Source of the DNA: Clostridium sp.
GTDB taxonomy: Bacteria; Cyanobacteriota; Vampirovibrionia; Gastranaerophilales; Gastranaerophilaceae
Assembly (NCBI GenBank): GCA_018362895.1
Contig: JAHALR010000002.1
Location: forward strand, 1 to 64,000
Direction: 5' to 3'
Length of the DNA stretch: 64,000 bases
The notes beneath the pieces were generated by a model. It was given only the letters and a program-made list of their open reading frames with translations. It had not been told where the DNA came from and did no database searches. Each line of letters begins with the position of its first letter. Position 1 is the first letter of the stretch. Made by a program: the position numbers and the translations under genes. Positions 16,055-24,181 of the stretch are shown piece after piece.

Positions 16055-16668
16055 ACAAAAAATCCGCAATGACACTGGCAGAAGTTCTTATGGTTCTTGT
16101 TATCATCGGGACTGTTTCTGCGTTGACTGTTCCGGGGTTGAAGAAATATTCTCAACGTTCAGAGTATGCAAAACTGGCTCAAAAAGGGTATAATACACTT
16201 CAAGGGGCATTTGACCTTGCTGTTGCTAATGAAGAAAAAGATCCTGATGATTGGACCAGTCCTAATGTAGCCAGTTTTCTGTTGAGGGATTATTTTGGAA
16301 AATATATAAACAAAGCGGAAGACTGTTCTGCTTCTTACGGTTCCTCGAACAGTTGTTTTAAAGGCATAACACCTTATTCTGGCGGTAATGCACAAAAGCC
16401 AAACGTACGTTCAATTGTTCTTCCTGACGGAATCTCAATATCTGCTTCGGGAAATAATAGCGGCGGTGTTGCTATGAACTCTTTTATTATTGATGTGAAC
16501 GGTCCGAATGAGCCAAACAGAGAGGGCGTTGATATATTTATATTTAATTACGGAAAATATAATGCCAACTGTTCAGCAACAGCTTCTGACGGCCAGTGGA
16601 AATTTTGCCCGGCTAATAATCATACACGACAGCTTATGGAAGACGGCTGGCGAATCACATACTGGTAA
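16045..16668 (+). CDS. Type IV pilin-like protein (prepilin N-terminus)
   Basis: The 207-aa protein has a short basic leader, then KSA|MTLAEVLMVLVIIGTVSALTVPGL with Glu at +5 of the predicted mature protein and a hydrophobic alpha-1 helix. The cleavage site would be Ala-Met instead of the usual Gly-Phe. The globular part has four or more Cys residues and the motif DVNG-x3-PN-x2-G-x-D-x-F-x-F, shared with four other pilin-like proteins in this window. It overlaps the upstream lipoprotein gene by 10 nt. Assembly into a type IV pilus or a type II secretion pseudopilus is inferred from the N-terminus. Confidence 0.88.
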   Translation: MQINKKSAMTLAEVLMVLVIIGTVSALTVPGLKKYSQRSEYAKLAQKGYNTLQGAFDLAVANEEKDPDDWTSPNVASFLLRDYFGKYINKAEDCSASYGSSNSCFKGITPYSGGNAQKPNVRSIVLPDGISISASGNNSGGVAMNSFIIDVNGPNEPNREGVDIFIFNYGKYNANCSATASDGQWKFCPANNHTRQLMEDGWRITYW

Positions 16669-16693
16669 GTTTATAGAAAGGTCTTAAAAAAAT

Positions 16694-17275
16694 ATGATGT
16701 TTGATAAGAAAAACGCAATGACATATATTGAATTGATTATGGTAATTGCTATCATAGGAACTGTATCTGCTGTTTCAATTCCTGCATTGAAAAGACATTC
16801 ACAAAAGACTGAATTTGCTGCTCTGGCAAAAAAAGCATATACTGACCTTGAAGATGCAATGGATAACGCTGTATTGACAGAAGGTCCTATGAGAAACTGG
16901 GATTTTTCTAAAAACTCTACATTTTGTTCAAAATATCTTGCTCCTAATATGAATGTAATGAAGAATAACTGCTCAGCTGAGTCACCTTCGATTACAACAA
17001 GATCAATGATGACTATGACAGTGGCAGAGTGTGACGGATCTTTTTGTCACGTACATGTTGATGTAAATGGAAGCAAAAGACCGAATCTTGTCGGAAAAGA
17101 TCTTTTTGAATTTCAGGTCAGCAGGGTAGACAAAGGCGGAATCTATACTGCTGAATCTGTGCAGCCTGCTACTCACGGTGGCGCTGATCTTTTAAGAAAA
17201 AACGGCTGGAAATATACGGATAAACTGTGGCGTTGTGAATGGACTTCAGGTAATACTAATAACTGCGGCCTGTAA
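16694..17275 (+). CDS. Type IV pilin-like protein, second copy
   Basis: The 193-aa protein has a prepilin leader ending in KKNA|MTYIELIMVIAIIGTVSAVSIPAL, again with Ala at -1, Met at +1 and Glu at +5. It carries the shared DVNG-x3-PN-x2-G-x-D-x-F-x-F motif and six or more cysteines. It lies 25 bp after the preceding pilin-like gene, co-directionally. The two differ enough to be distinct minor or major subunits rather than a recent duplication. Two adjacent ATG codons are possible starts (16694 or 16697). Confidence 0.86.
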   Translation: MMFDKKNAMTYIELIMVIAIIGTVSAVSIPALKRHSQKTEFAALAKKAYTDLEDAMDNAVLTEGPMRNWDFSKNSTFCSKYLAPNMNVMKNNCSAESPSITTRSMMTMTVAECDGSFCHVHVDVNGSKRPNLVGKDLFEFQVSRVDKGGIYTAESVQPATHGGADLLRKNGWKYTDKLWRCEWTSGNTNNCGL

Positions 17276-17315
17276 TTTTTAAAAAATTTACACCTGTTGT
17301 ACTATTGCAAACCTC

Positions 17316-17344
17316 TTGCTATTCGATATGATTGTTACTATAAT
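17316..17344 (+). promoter_or_regulatory. Sigma70 promoter of the RND efflux operon
   Basis: TTGCTA (17316-17321), a 17-nt spacer and a consensus TATAAT (17339-17344) lie 36 bp before ATG 17380. A second, overlapping possibility is TTGCAA with TATGAT, 16-nt spacer, starting 12 bp upstream. Confidence 0.7.
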
Positions 17345-17350
17345 AACAAT
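17331..17350. promoter_or_regulatory. Palindromic operator candidate on the efflux promoter
   Basis: ATTGTTA (17331-17337) and TAACAAT (17344-17350) form a perfect 7-bp inverted repeat separated by 6 nt. The repeat spans the -10 box. This is the usual geometry for a dimeric repressor (TetR/MarR type) of an efflux pump. No regulator gene lies next to it in the window. Confidence 0.5.
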
Positions 17351-17379
17351 TATTATCCATAGGGAAGAGGACGTTTACA

Positions 17380-18567
17380 ATGAATAAAAAATTAGTATTA
17401 GGGATAATTATAGCCATAATAATTATTCCTATTGTTTTCAATAAAGCTGCAAGCATAATCGGTGCAAAGATTATGGCTGAAATGCAAAAAAAACCTACAC
17501 CTGTTGATGTTGCTATTTCAGAAGAAACTGAAATTTATCCTCAAACTGAATCTGTCGGTCGTATCGAAGCAAAATATTCAGTAGATGTTGTTGCGAGAAT
17601 CAACGGCTGGCTCCAGAAGAGATATTTCCAGGAAGGTGCTTTTGTAAAAAAAGGTCAGACACTGTTTTTGATTCAACCAAACGAATATGCAATTGCAGTG
17701 CAGCAGGCACAGGCTGCTGTAAGACAGGCACAGGCTGCTTTGATAAATTCCGAAAAAGAATTGAGACGTGCTCAGGAACTCGTAAAAAACGATTTTGTGA
17801 GCAAATCATATTATGATCAGGCTCTTGCCACAAGAGATCAGAACAAAGCGACTCTTGATGTGAACAAGGCTAATCTTGCTTCAGCAAAACTGAATTTGAG
17901 TTATACCAAAATAGCTTCACCTGTTGACGGAAAAGTCGGAAAAATCCTTATCACGGAAGGCAACCTTGTTAATTCACAGTCGGGTCCTTTGACGAAAATA
18001 GTTTCAACAAGCCCTATTTATGCATATTTCAACATCAAAAGCGAGGACTATCTCCAATATATGAAAAAAGCTCTCGATCCAAAGTGTTGTGAATTATCAG
18101 GTATGGACGTAAAAATTAAACTTTCTGACGGGACAGAATATCATGAAAAAGGCAAACTCGAGTTTGTTAACAACGAGGTAGATCAAACTGCCGGAACAAT
18201 AGCTTTGAGAGCAACTTTTCAGAACAAAGACAACCTTTTGGTCCCCGGAGATTTTGTGAACGTAGTTGCTATTTCAAAATCACCGACAAAGGTGGTGGTT
18301 GTTCCTCAAATAGCTGTCTCAGATAGTACAAACGGAACTTTTGTCTGGACAATCAATGATAAAAGTCAGGCAAAACAAAAATATGTAAAAATTGCTACAA
18401 AACAATACGGTGACAAATGGATTGTCACAGAAGGACTTGAGCCCGGAGAAAAAGTTATCACAAAAGGCTTTCAAAGACTTAGAGACGGTGCAAACGTTGT
18501 AATAGATGAAAAAGCAGCTGCTCAGGCAGAAGAAAAGCAAGCTGATGAAGATAAAGGTAAAAAATAA
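17380..18567 (+). CDS. RND efflux membrane-fusion (adaptor) subunit
   Basis: The 395-aa protein is AcrA/MexA-like. An N-terminal signal-anchor (residues 4-22) without a lipobox is followed by a biotinyl-lipoyl half-motif (VVARINGWLQKRYFQEGAFVKKGQTLFLIQP). The alpha-helical hairpin is rich in Ala/Gln (residues about 105-165), and the second lipoyl half (SPVDGKVGKILITEGNLV) and beta-barrel (VPGDFVNVVAI) come after it. It bridges the inner-membrane pump and the TolC channel in the periplasm. GGGAAGAGGA precedes the ATG, and it begins a three-gene operon. The substrate range cannot be read from sequence. Confidence 0.93.
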   Translation: MNKKLVLGIIIAIIIIPIVFNKAASIIGAKIMAEMQKKPTPVDVAISEETEIYPQTESVGRIEAKYSVDVVARINGWLQKRYFQEGAFVKKGQTLFLIQPNEYAIAVQQAQAAVRQAQAALINSEKELRRAQELVKNDFVSKSYYDQALATRDQNKATLDVNKANLASAKLNLSYTKIASPVDGKVGKILITEGNLVNSQSGPLTKIVSTSPIYAYFNIKSEDYLQYMKKALDPKCCELSGMDVKIKLSDGTEYHEKGKLEFVNNEVDQTAGTIALRATFQNKDNLLVPGDFVNVVAISKSPTKVVVVPQIAVSDSTNGTFVWTINDKSQAKQKYVKIATKQYGDKWIVTEGLEPGEKVITKGFQRLRDGANVVIDEKAAAQAEEKQADEDKGKK

Positions 18568-18570
18568 TCA

Positions 18571-21500
18571 ATGGAAAACAATCAGAATAATCAAAATAAT
18601 AAGGATTTATATTTCTTTATACGAAAACCCAGATTTGCTATTGTAATTTCTATTTTTATTACACTGGTCGGTGCAATATCAATGCTCGGGTTGAAGCTGG
18701 AAAAATATCCTAACATTACCCCGCCCCAGATTATGGTAAGTGCATCATATCCGGGTGCGAGTGCTGACGTTGTTGAATCATCGGTTGCATCTCTTCTCGA
18801 ATCTCAAATCAACGGTGTAGAAGATATGCTCTATATGATTTCTACAAGCTCGGATGAGTCTTATCAGCTCCAGATTTATTTCAAAGTCGGCTCTGACAGA
18901 AACATTGACCTTGTAAACGTCCAAAACAGAATCCAGCAGATCCAGCCGAAATTGCCGGAAGACGTTAAAAGGCTGGGGGTTACTGCAAAACAACAGGTAT
19001 CAGGCGCCGGTGTTGCGATTTTGAACCTTGCGTCCACAGACGGAAGATATTCGCAGCTTGATGTAACAAACTATGCTTCAATTTTCATCAAAGATGAAAT
19101 TGCGAGACTGCCGGGTGTAGGTGAGGTTAACGTATACGGTGCAGGCAACTATTCTATGAGAATATGGCTTGATACTGAAAAAATGGCTAACCTGAATGTT
19201 TCTGTACTCGAGGTCCAAAATGCAATCAATACACAAAACGTTCAGGTGTCGGCAGGTGCTCTCGGTCAGGAGCCGGGTCCTGATAAACAGCGTTTTCAAA
19301 TTACCTTGAGAACAAAAGGAAGGCTGCTTGAACCTTCAGAGTTCGAAAATATAATTATCCGCTCAAACAGAGACGGCTCAAACATAAAAATAAAAGATGT
19401 CGCACGTGTTGAACTGGGATCTGAAACTTATTCAAGAAACGGTAAAGTTGACGGAAAACCGGCAGCGTTAATGCAGATTGTCCAAATTCCGGGTGCGAAT
19501 GCTATCGATATTGTAAACGAAGTAGAAGCCAAAATGGCTGAAATTAAAAAGACTATTCCTGACGGTATGGAACTTGCAATGGTTCATGATGATACTTTAT
19601 TCATCAGAGAATCTATGAAAGAGGTTGTCAAAACAATCATTGAAACTTCTATAATCGTTGTTGCAATAATCTTTATCTTTTTAGGCGATCCGAGGGCAAC
19701 ACTTGTTCCTTTGATTGCAATTCCTGTTTCGTTAATCGGTACCTTTGCCGCACTGCCTGTGTTTGACATGTCAATCAACCTGTTGACCCTGTTTGCGATG
19801 GTACTTGCGGTTGCAACCGTAGTCGACGATGCTATTGTTGTAATTGAAAACGTAAAACGACATCTGGAGGACGGGAAATCACCTGTTGAAGCTACCCAGA
19901 TAACAATGCAGGAAATCGGCGGTGCGCTTGTTTCAATGGCACTTGTTTTGATGGCGGTATTTGTTCCTGTGAGCTTTATGCCAGGTTTGTCAGGTTTGAT
20001 GTATAAACAGTTTGCTGTTTGTATTGCAATTTCAATTGCTCTGTCAGCAGTTTGTGCCCTGACTTTGTCTCCTGCTTTGTGTTCAATTATTTTGAGACAC
20101 GAAGACCCTGACAGAAAACCGTCAAACAAAATTTCAGCAGCAATAAAATGGCTGTTTATGGAGTTTAACGTTTATTTCCAAAAACTGACGGATGTTTATA
20201 TCCATTATGTAAAAATACTTGTTTATAACAAAAAACTTACGTTGGTTATATACGGCGGAATCATAGCTCTTATGCTGATTTTGTTCAAAGTCATTCCGAC
20301 AGGGTTTATCCCGGATGAGGATCAGGCTGTTTTGATGTCTCAGATTAACCTTCCTGCCGGTGCTTCGCTTGCTAGAACAACAGAAGTAACAGAAAGAATG
20401 GACAAAATTCTTCAAAATATTGACGGGGTAGAAGGCAGAATCGTATTCGTAGGTATGGGACCTTCCAACCAGGCGTTTATGGTAATCAGACTTGATGAAT
20501 GGGAAAAACGTGAGTTTAATATCTTTCAAAAAGCAATCAGAATGTTGCAGGGAAAAGAAACAGATTTGAGTCTTGATGCAATTCTCGGCAGAATAAGAAA
20601 AGAGTTCTCACAGATAAAAGATGCACAAATCGGTGTATTTTCACCTCCGGCTATTTCTGGTATGAGTATGCTCGGCGGTTTTGAATTCCAAATGTTGTCC
20701 AAGGGTGAATATACTCCTCAGGAATTGGAACAGTTTGCGAATAAGCTTATCCTTGCTGCTAACCAAAACAAAGATTTGTCTAACGTTTATACGCAATATC
20801 AGGCGAATATGCTCCAGTATATTGTTGATATTGATTATGACAAGGCTCTGGCTCAGGGAATTGATTTGACAGAATTGTACAGCACACTGTCTTCAACTTT
20901 GGGTACATATTATGTCAATGACTTTAACAAACTGGGTCGTGTATTCCGTGTGCAGCTTCAGGCGGAACAAAAATTCAGAAGAAGTGCAAATGATTTGACC
21001 GGTATATATGTTAAAAACAATGCCGGTGTAATGGTTCCTATCACGACGGTAGTTTCATTGCAGCAGTCAGTTGGTGCCGGATCAATTACTAGATATAACC
21101 AGTACAGAAACGTTCAGTTTGCCGGTAACGCTGCTGAAGGAAAGAGCTCCGGTGAAGCTATGGCGGCAATGGAACAGGTGGCTAATGAAGTTTTACCGAA
21201 AGATATGGGCTTTGAGTGGTCAGGTACTTCAAAACAAGAAATTGAATCAGGCGGACAAACTACGACAATTATTGCTCTGGCGTTGACATTCGTATATCTG
21301 TTCCTTGTTGCACTGTATGAGAGCTGGTCAATTCCTTTTGCGGTACTTTTGATTTGTCCTCTTGCGGCAGCAGGTGCGTTGTTGTTCCAGCTGATGATGG
21401 GTCAGGCTTTCGACCTTTACTCTCAGGTAGGTATGATTATGCTTATCGGTCTTGCGGCAAAACAGGCAATTTTGATTGTAGAGTTCGCAAAGGTGCTCCA

Positions 21501-21795
21501 TGAAGATGAAGGCAAATCCATTGAAGATGCTGCTATCGAAGCGGCGCACATCAGGTTCAGGGCGATTATGATGACGGTTGTAGCTTTTGTAGTCGGTATG
21601 CTTCCGTTAATTCTTGCCCACGGTGCAGGTGCATCTTCCAGAATTTCTGTTGGTTCAACAGTGTTCGGCGGTATGATGGCGGCAGGTACTATCGGTACTG
21701 TTATGACACCTGCGTTTTATGTAATTATTCAGCACTTTGTTGACTTTGTGATGAAAAAAAACGGGTCAAAGAATGTGGAAAACGAACAAAAATAA
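18571..21795 (+). CDS. RND efflux transporter, HAE1-type inner-membrane pump
   Basis: The 1074-aa protein has AcrB length and order. TM1 is followed by the conserved EKYPNITPPQIMVSASYPGAS, two large periplasmic porter/docking regions and twelve predicted TM helices. The proton-relay Asp pair is present in TM4 (VATVVDDAIVVIENV). TM10 contains the conserved Lys (GLAAKQAILIVEFA). The FxGDxxxT-like segment and GxSG loops fit HAE1 drug pumps more than heavy-metal CusA-type pumps. It starts 4 nt after the adaptor gene. Confidence 0.95.
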   Translation: MENNQNNQNNKDLYFFIRKPRFAIVISIFITLVGAISMLGLKLEKYPNITPPQIMVSASYPGASADVVESSVASLLESQINGVEDMLYMISTSSDESYQLQIYFKVGSDRNIDLVNVQNRIQQIQPKLPEDVKRLGVTAKQQVSGAGVAILNLASTDGRYSQLDVTNYASIFIKDEIARLPGVGEVNVYGAGNYSMRIWLDTEKMANLNVSVLEVQNAINTQNVQVSAGALGQEPGPDKQRFQITLRTKGRLLEPSEFENIIIRSNRDGSNIKIKDVARVELGSETYSRNGKVDGKPAALMQIVQIPGANAIDIVNEVEAKMAEIKKTIPDGMELAMVHDDTLFIRESMKEVVKTIIETSIIVVAIIFIFLGDPRATLVPLIAIPVSLIGTFAALPVFDMSINLLTLFAMVLAVATVVDDAIVVIENVKRHLEDGKSPVEATQITMQEIGGALVSMALVLMAVFVPVSFMPGLSGLMYKQFAVCIAISIALSAVCALTLSPALCSIILRHEDPDRKPSNKISAAIKWLFMEFNVYFQKLTDVYIHYVKILVYNKKLTLVIYGGIIALMLILFKVIPTGFIPDEDQAVLMSQINLPAGASLARTTEVTERMDKILQNIDGVEGRIVFVGMGPSNQAFMVIRLDEWEKREFNIFQKAIRMLQGKETDLSLDAILGRIRKEFSQIKDAQIGVFSPPAISGMSMLGGFEFQMLSKGEYTPQELEQFANKLILAANQNKDLSNVYTQYQANMLQYIVDIDYDKALAQGIDLTELYSTLSSTLGTYYVNDFNKLGRVFRVQLQAEQKFRRSANDLTGIYVKNNAGVMVPITTVVSLQQSVGAGSITRYNQYRNVQFAGNAAEGKSSGEAMAAMEQVANEVLPKDMGFEWSGTSKQEIESGGQTTTIIALALTFVYLFLVALYESWSIPFAVLLICPLAAAGALLFQLMMGQAFDLYSQVGMIMLIGLAAKQAILIVEFAKVLHEDEGKSIEDAAIEAAHIRFRAIMMTVVAFVVGMLPLILAHGAGASSRISVGSTVFGGMMAAGTIGTVMTPAFYVIIQHFVDFVMKKNGSKNVENEQK

Positions 21796-21836
21796 CACGA
21801 TAATATTTACTAATACTCAAAAATTTGAGGGAAGCA

Positions 21837-23582
21837 ATGAATAAGAATCCAAAAACATTAATAATATCTTTGATAGCAGCAGGACTGATGAGTTCATCCG
21901 GCGCAGATGCTTTTTCAATGAACTTGAACTTCTTAAAAAAGAAAGATTCTCAGGCTGTTGAAAAGCAAGAAAACGCTAAAAAATCAGAAAAAAATAAAAA
22001 AACTGAAAAAACTCAGAAGGCTGCACAGCCTGAAAAACTGCAAAAAACAGAAAAGCCCAAAAAGGCAAAGAAAATTAAAAAGGCTAAGAAAGAAAAATAT
22101 GACGATACTGTCGTAACAGCAAAAACAGATAAAAATAAACCTTCTGTCAAAATTATCGTAAAAGGCAAAAAAGCCGATAAGGAAACGAAACCTGAAAAGA
22201 AAGCAAAGCTGAAAAAAGATAAAAAAGAAAAAAATGCAAAAACAAATGCGCTTGAAGAAAAAGAAATTAAGCTTCAACAGCAGGCAGGTGACACAAAAGT
22301 TGAAACTGATGATGTCTTTGCACCCTCAAAAGCTGTTGAGGGCTCTGTTTCAGCTATGCATATCATTTCTGTTGATGATTGTGTCAAAATAGCACTTGAG
22401 AACAATCCGACTATCCTTTCACAGCTCATAAGCAAAGATATTTATAAAAACCAGATAGCTCAGGCGTGGTCAAATTACTTCCCGACTTTGAATGCACAGA
22501 TTAGCTATTCTCGTAACGATATGATGGTTACGAACTTTAAGTTTCCGATGCAGAAATACAATCTGTGGAATATGCCAAATGTAGGCTTTAACCAGCTTTT
22601 ATATGACTTTGGCAAAACAGGAGCACAGGCAGGTGTTGCTAAAAAGACTTATGAAGCATCAAGAGAAACCTTGCAGGCCGGCATAAATGATGTTGTTTAT
22701 CAGGTAAAAAATGCATATTACAATCAGCTGTTTTTGCAGCAACAGGTTGAGGTTTACGAAGATTCCGTGCTTCAATATCAAATTCACCTTGAACAGGCAA
22801 AAGCCTACTATGCAATAGGAGGAAAGGCTAAAATCGATGTTTCTACCGCTCAATATAACCTTGATAACACAAAACTTACTCTTGTTCAGGCAAAAAATGC
22901 TGTTGAAAGCGGGTTTGCACAGCTGACTAATGCAATGGGCGTTCCTGAGTTTGCAAAATTTGATATTCAAGACAGGCTTGACAAAAGAAGATATGACATC
23001 ACTTTTGATGATTCTTTGAAAATCGCCTGTGAACAGAATCCTACACTTCTTGCAGCTAAAAAGAAAATGGAAGGTTCAAAACTTCTTGTAAAATCTTCAA
23101 AAGTTGCATTTTTGCCTAACCTTACGGGTTTTGGCTCTTATTCAAAAGGCGGCGGCACACCGTCCAAGGATTACGGTTATCAGCTGGGTGCACAGCTTTC
23201 TTATTCGAATCTTAATCTCCTTTTGTTGAAACAACAGGTAGATGAGGCGACTTTGACCTACAAAAAGGATCAGGCTGATTATGAAACACAGCGCCAGAAG
23301 GTTTACCTTGATGTGAAACAGGCATACATCCAGTTGAAAAATGCTCAGGAATCTATTCCTGTTGCTCGTTCGTCAATGGATGTAGCAAAAGAACGTTATG
23401 AACTTGCTGCCGGAAGATATAAAGCCGGTCTTGGTGATGCAATTGAACTTAAGGATGCACAAAACGAATATATGAACGCGAAGCTTCAATATTACAATAC
23501 TCTTATGCAGTATCATATTTCTGCGGCTAATCTTGAAAGAGTTATAGGTGCTCCTTTGACGGCAAGCGAAGTTAGCCTTTAA
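21837..23582 (+). CDS. TolC-family outer-membrane channel with a long Lys-rich N-terminal extension
   Basis: ATG 21837 is chosen because GAGG lies 6 nt upstream; TTG 21825 in frame lacks support. The 581-aa protein has a signal peptide (TLIISLIAAGLMSSSGADA), then about 110 residues dominated by Lys, Glu and Ala, then the outer membrane efflux domain (two OEP repeats, ISVDDCVKIALENNPTIL ... and ITFDDSLKIACEQNPTLL ...). Ordinary TolC proteins are 430-500 aa and lack such a basic insert between signal and barrel. It completes the RND operon as the outer-membrane exit duct. The extension could sit in the periplasm near peptidoglycan or LPS (inference). Confidence 0.92.
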   Translation: MNKNPKTLIISLIAAGLMSSSGADAFSMNLNFLKKKDSQAVEKQENAKKSEKNKKTEKTQKAAQPEKLQKTEKPKKAKKIKKAKKEKYDDTVVTAKTDKNKPSVKIIVKGKKADKETKPEKKAKLKKDKKEKNAKTNALEEKEIKLQQQAGDTKVETDDVFAPSKAVEGSVSAMHIISVDDCVKIALENNPTILSQLISKDIYKNQIAQAWSNYFPTLNAQISYSRNDMMVTNFKFPMQKYNLWNMPNVGFNQLLYDFGKTGAQAGVAKKTYEASRETLQAGINDVVYQVKNAYYNQLFLQQQVEVYEDSVLQYQIHLEQAKAYYAIGGKAKIDVSTAQYNLDNTKLTLVQAKNAVESGFAQLTNAMGVPEFAKFDIQDRLDKRRYDITFDDSLKIACEQNPTLLAAKKKMEGSKLLVKSSKVAFLPNLTGFGSYSKGGGTPSKDYGYQLGAQLSYSNLNLLLLKQQVDEATLTYKKDQADYETQRQKVYLDVKQAYIQLKNAQESIPVARSSMDVAKERYELAAGRYKAGLGDAIELKDAQNEYMNAKLQYYNTLMQYHISAANLERVIGAPLTASEVSL

Positions 23583-23595
23583 AAAATTCAAAGAA

Positions 23596-24162
23596 CTATT
23601 TTAGTTCAATATTCATACTCTCATCAGTAATCGGATTTTTGAAGGTTACTCTCATGCTGGGAGAATGTCTGTGAAGTGCCATTGTTTTTAGCTCAAGTTG
23701 TTCACCTGTTTTTATGTTTGAGGGAAGTTCGACATGTTTGTCAAACCTCTTTGCTTCTTGATTTGCACCTATGTTGCCTGCGGCATTGCCGACAACAATA
23801 AATGGTACGGCTATTATTGAGCCGATTAAAGATAACGTTAAAGTAGGGAGTGCCAGTGCTGCTCCTGCTGCAATAGTTTCGGCGGAAGCCCTTGCCCCGA
23901 GTCTTTTTACTGAAAGATATGCGACTTTGTCTGAGGCATTATCCCATATACTTATGTTTTCTATCAAAACAGGCTCTTTGTAAACATTCTTTATTGTGTA
24001 TTCATAACCTGTGTATTTTTTTGAGAGCCTGCTGTGAAGGTGTCTCGTTTTTCGTTCTATTTTTATATAGTCATTTTCTTCTGTTTTTGTAATTGAAAAA
24101 ACCGGAAGTGAAAGATTAAAAAACATCAAAAATGTGATTATCAGTGATGTTGTCTTTTTCAT
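23596..24162 (-). CDS. Secreted hypothetical protein, 188 aa
   Basis: The signal peptide (residues 1-23, SLIITFLMFFNLSLPVFS) precedes a beta-rich region (YEYTIKNVYKEPVLIENISIWDN). A Gly/Ala-rich hydrophobic hairpin (TIAAGAALALPTLTLSLIGSIIAVPFIVVGNAAGNIG, residues about 95-132) follows, and a second beta-rich tail closes the protein. The Gly-rich hairpin could insert into a membrane. I recognise no named family. It lies 19 bp downstream of the 1163-aa zinc-ribbon/ATPase gene on the same strand and is probably co-transcribed. It converges on the TolC gene with only 13 bp between stops. Confidence 0.75.
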   Translation of the reverse strand: MKKTTSLIITFLMFFNLSLPVFSITKTEENDYIKIERKTRHLHSRLSKKYTGYEYTIKNVYKEPVLIENISIWDNASDKVAYLSVKRLGARASAETIAAGAALALPTLTLSLIGSIIAVPFIVVGNAAGNIGANQEAKRFDKHVELPSNIKTGEQLELKTMALHRHSPSMRVTFKNPITDESMNIELK

Positions 24163-24181
24163 AAGTTATTCTCCTGTTAGA

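Noticed and set aside
19584..20129. A 181-codon minus-strand open frame inside the RND pump gene
   Set aside because: It lies opposite a strongly conserved RND coding region, has no ribosome-binding site and no recognisable domain.
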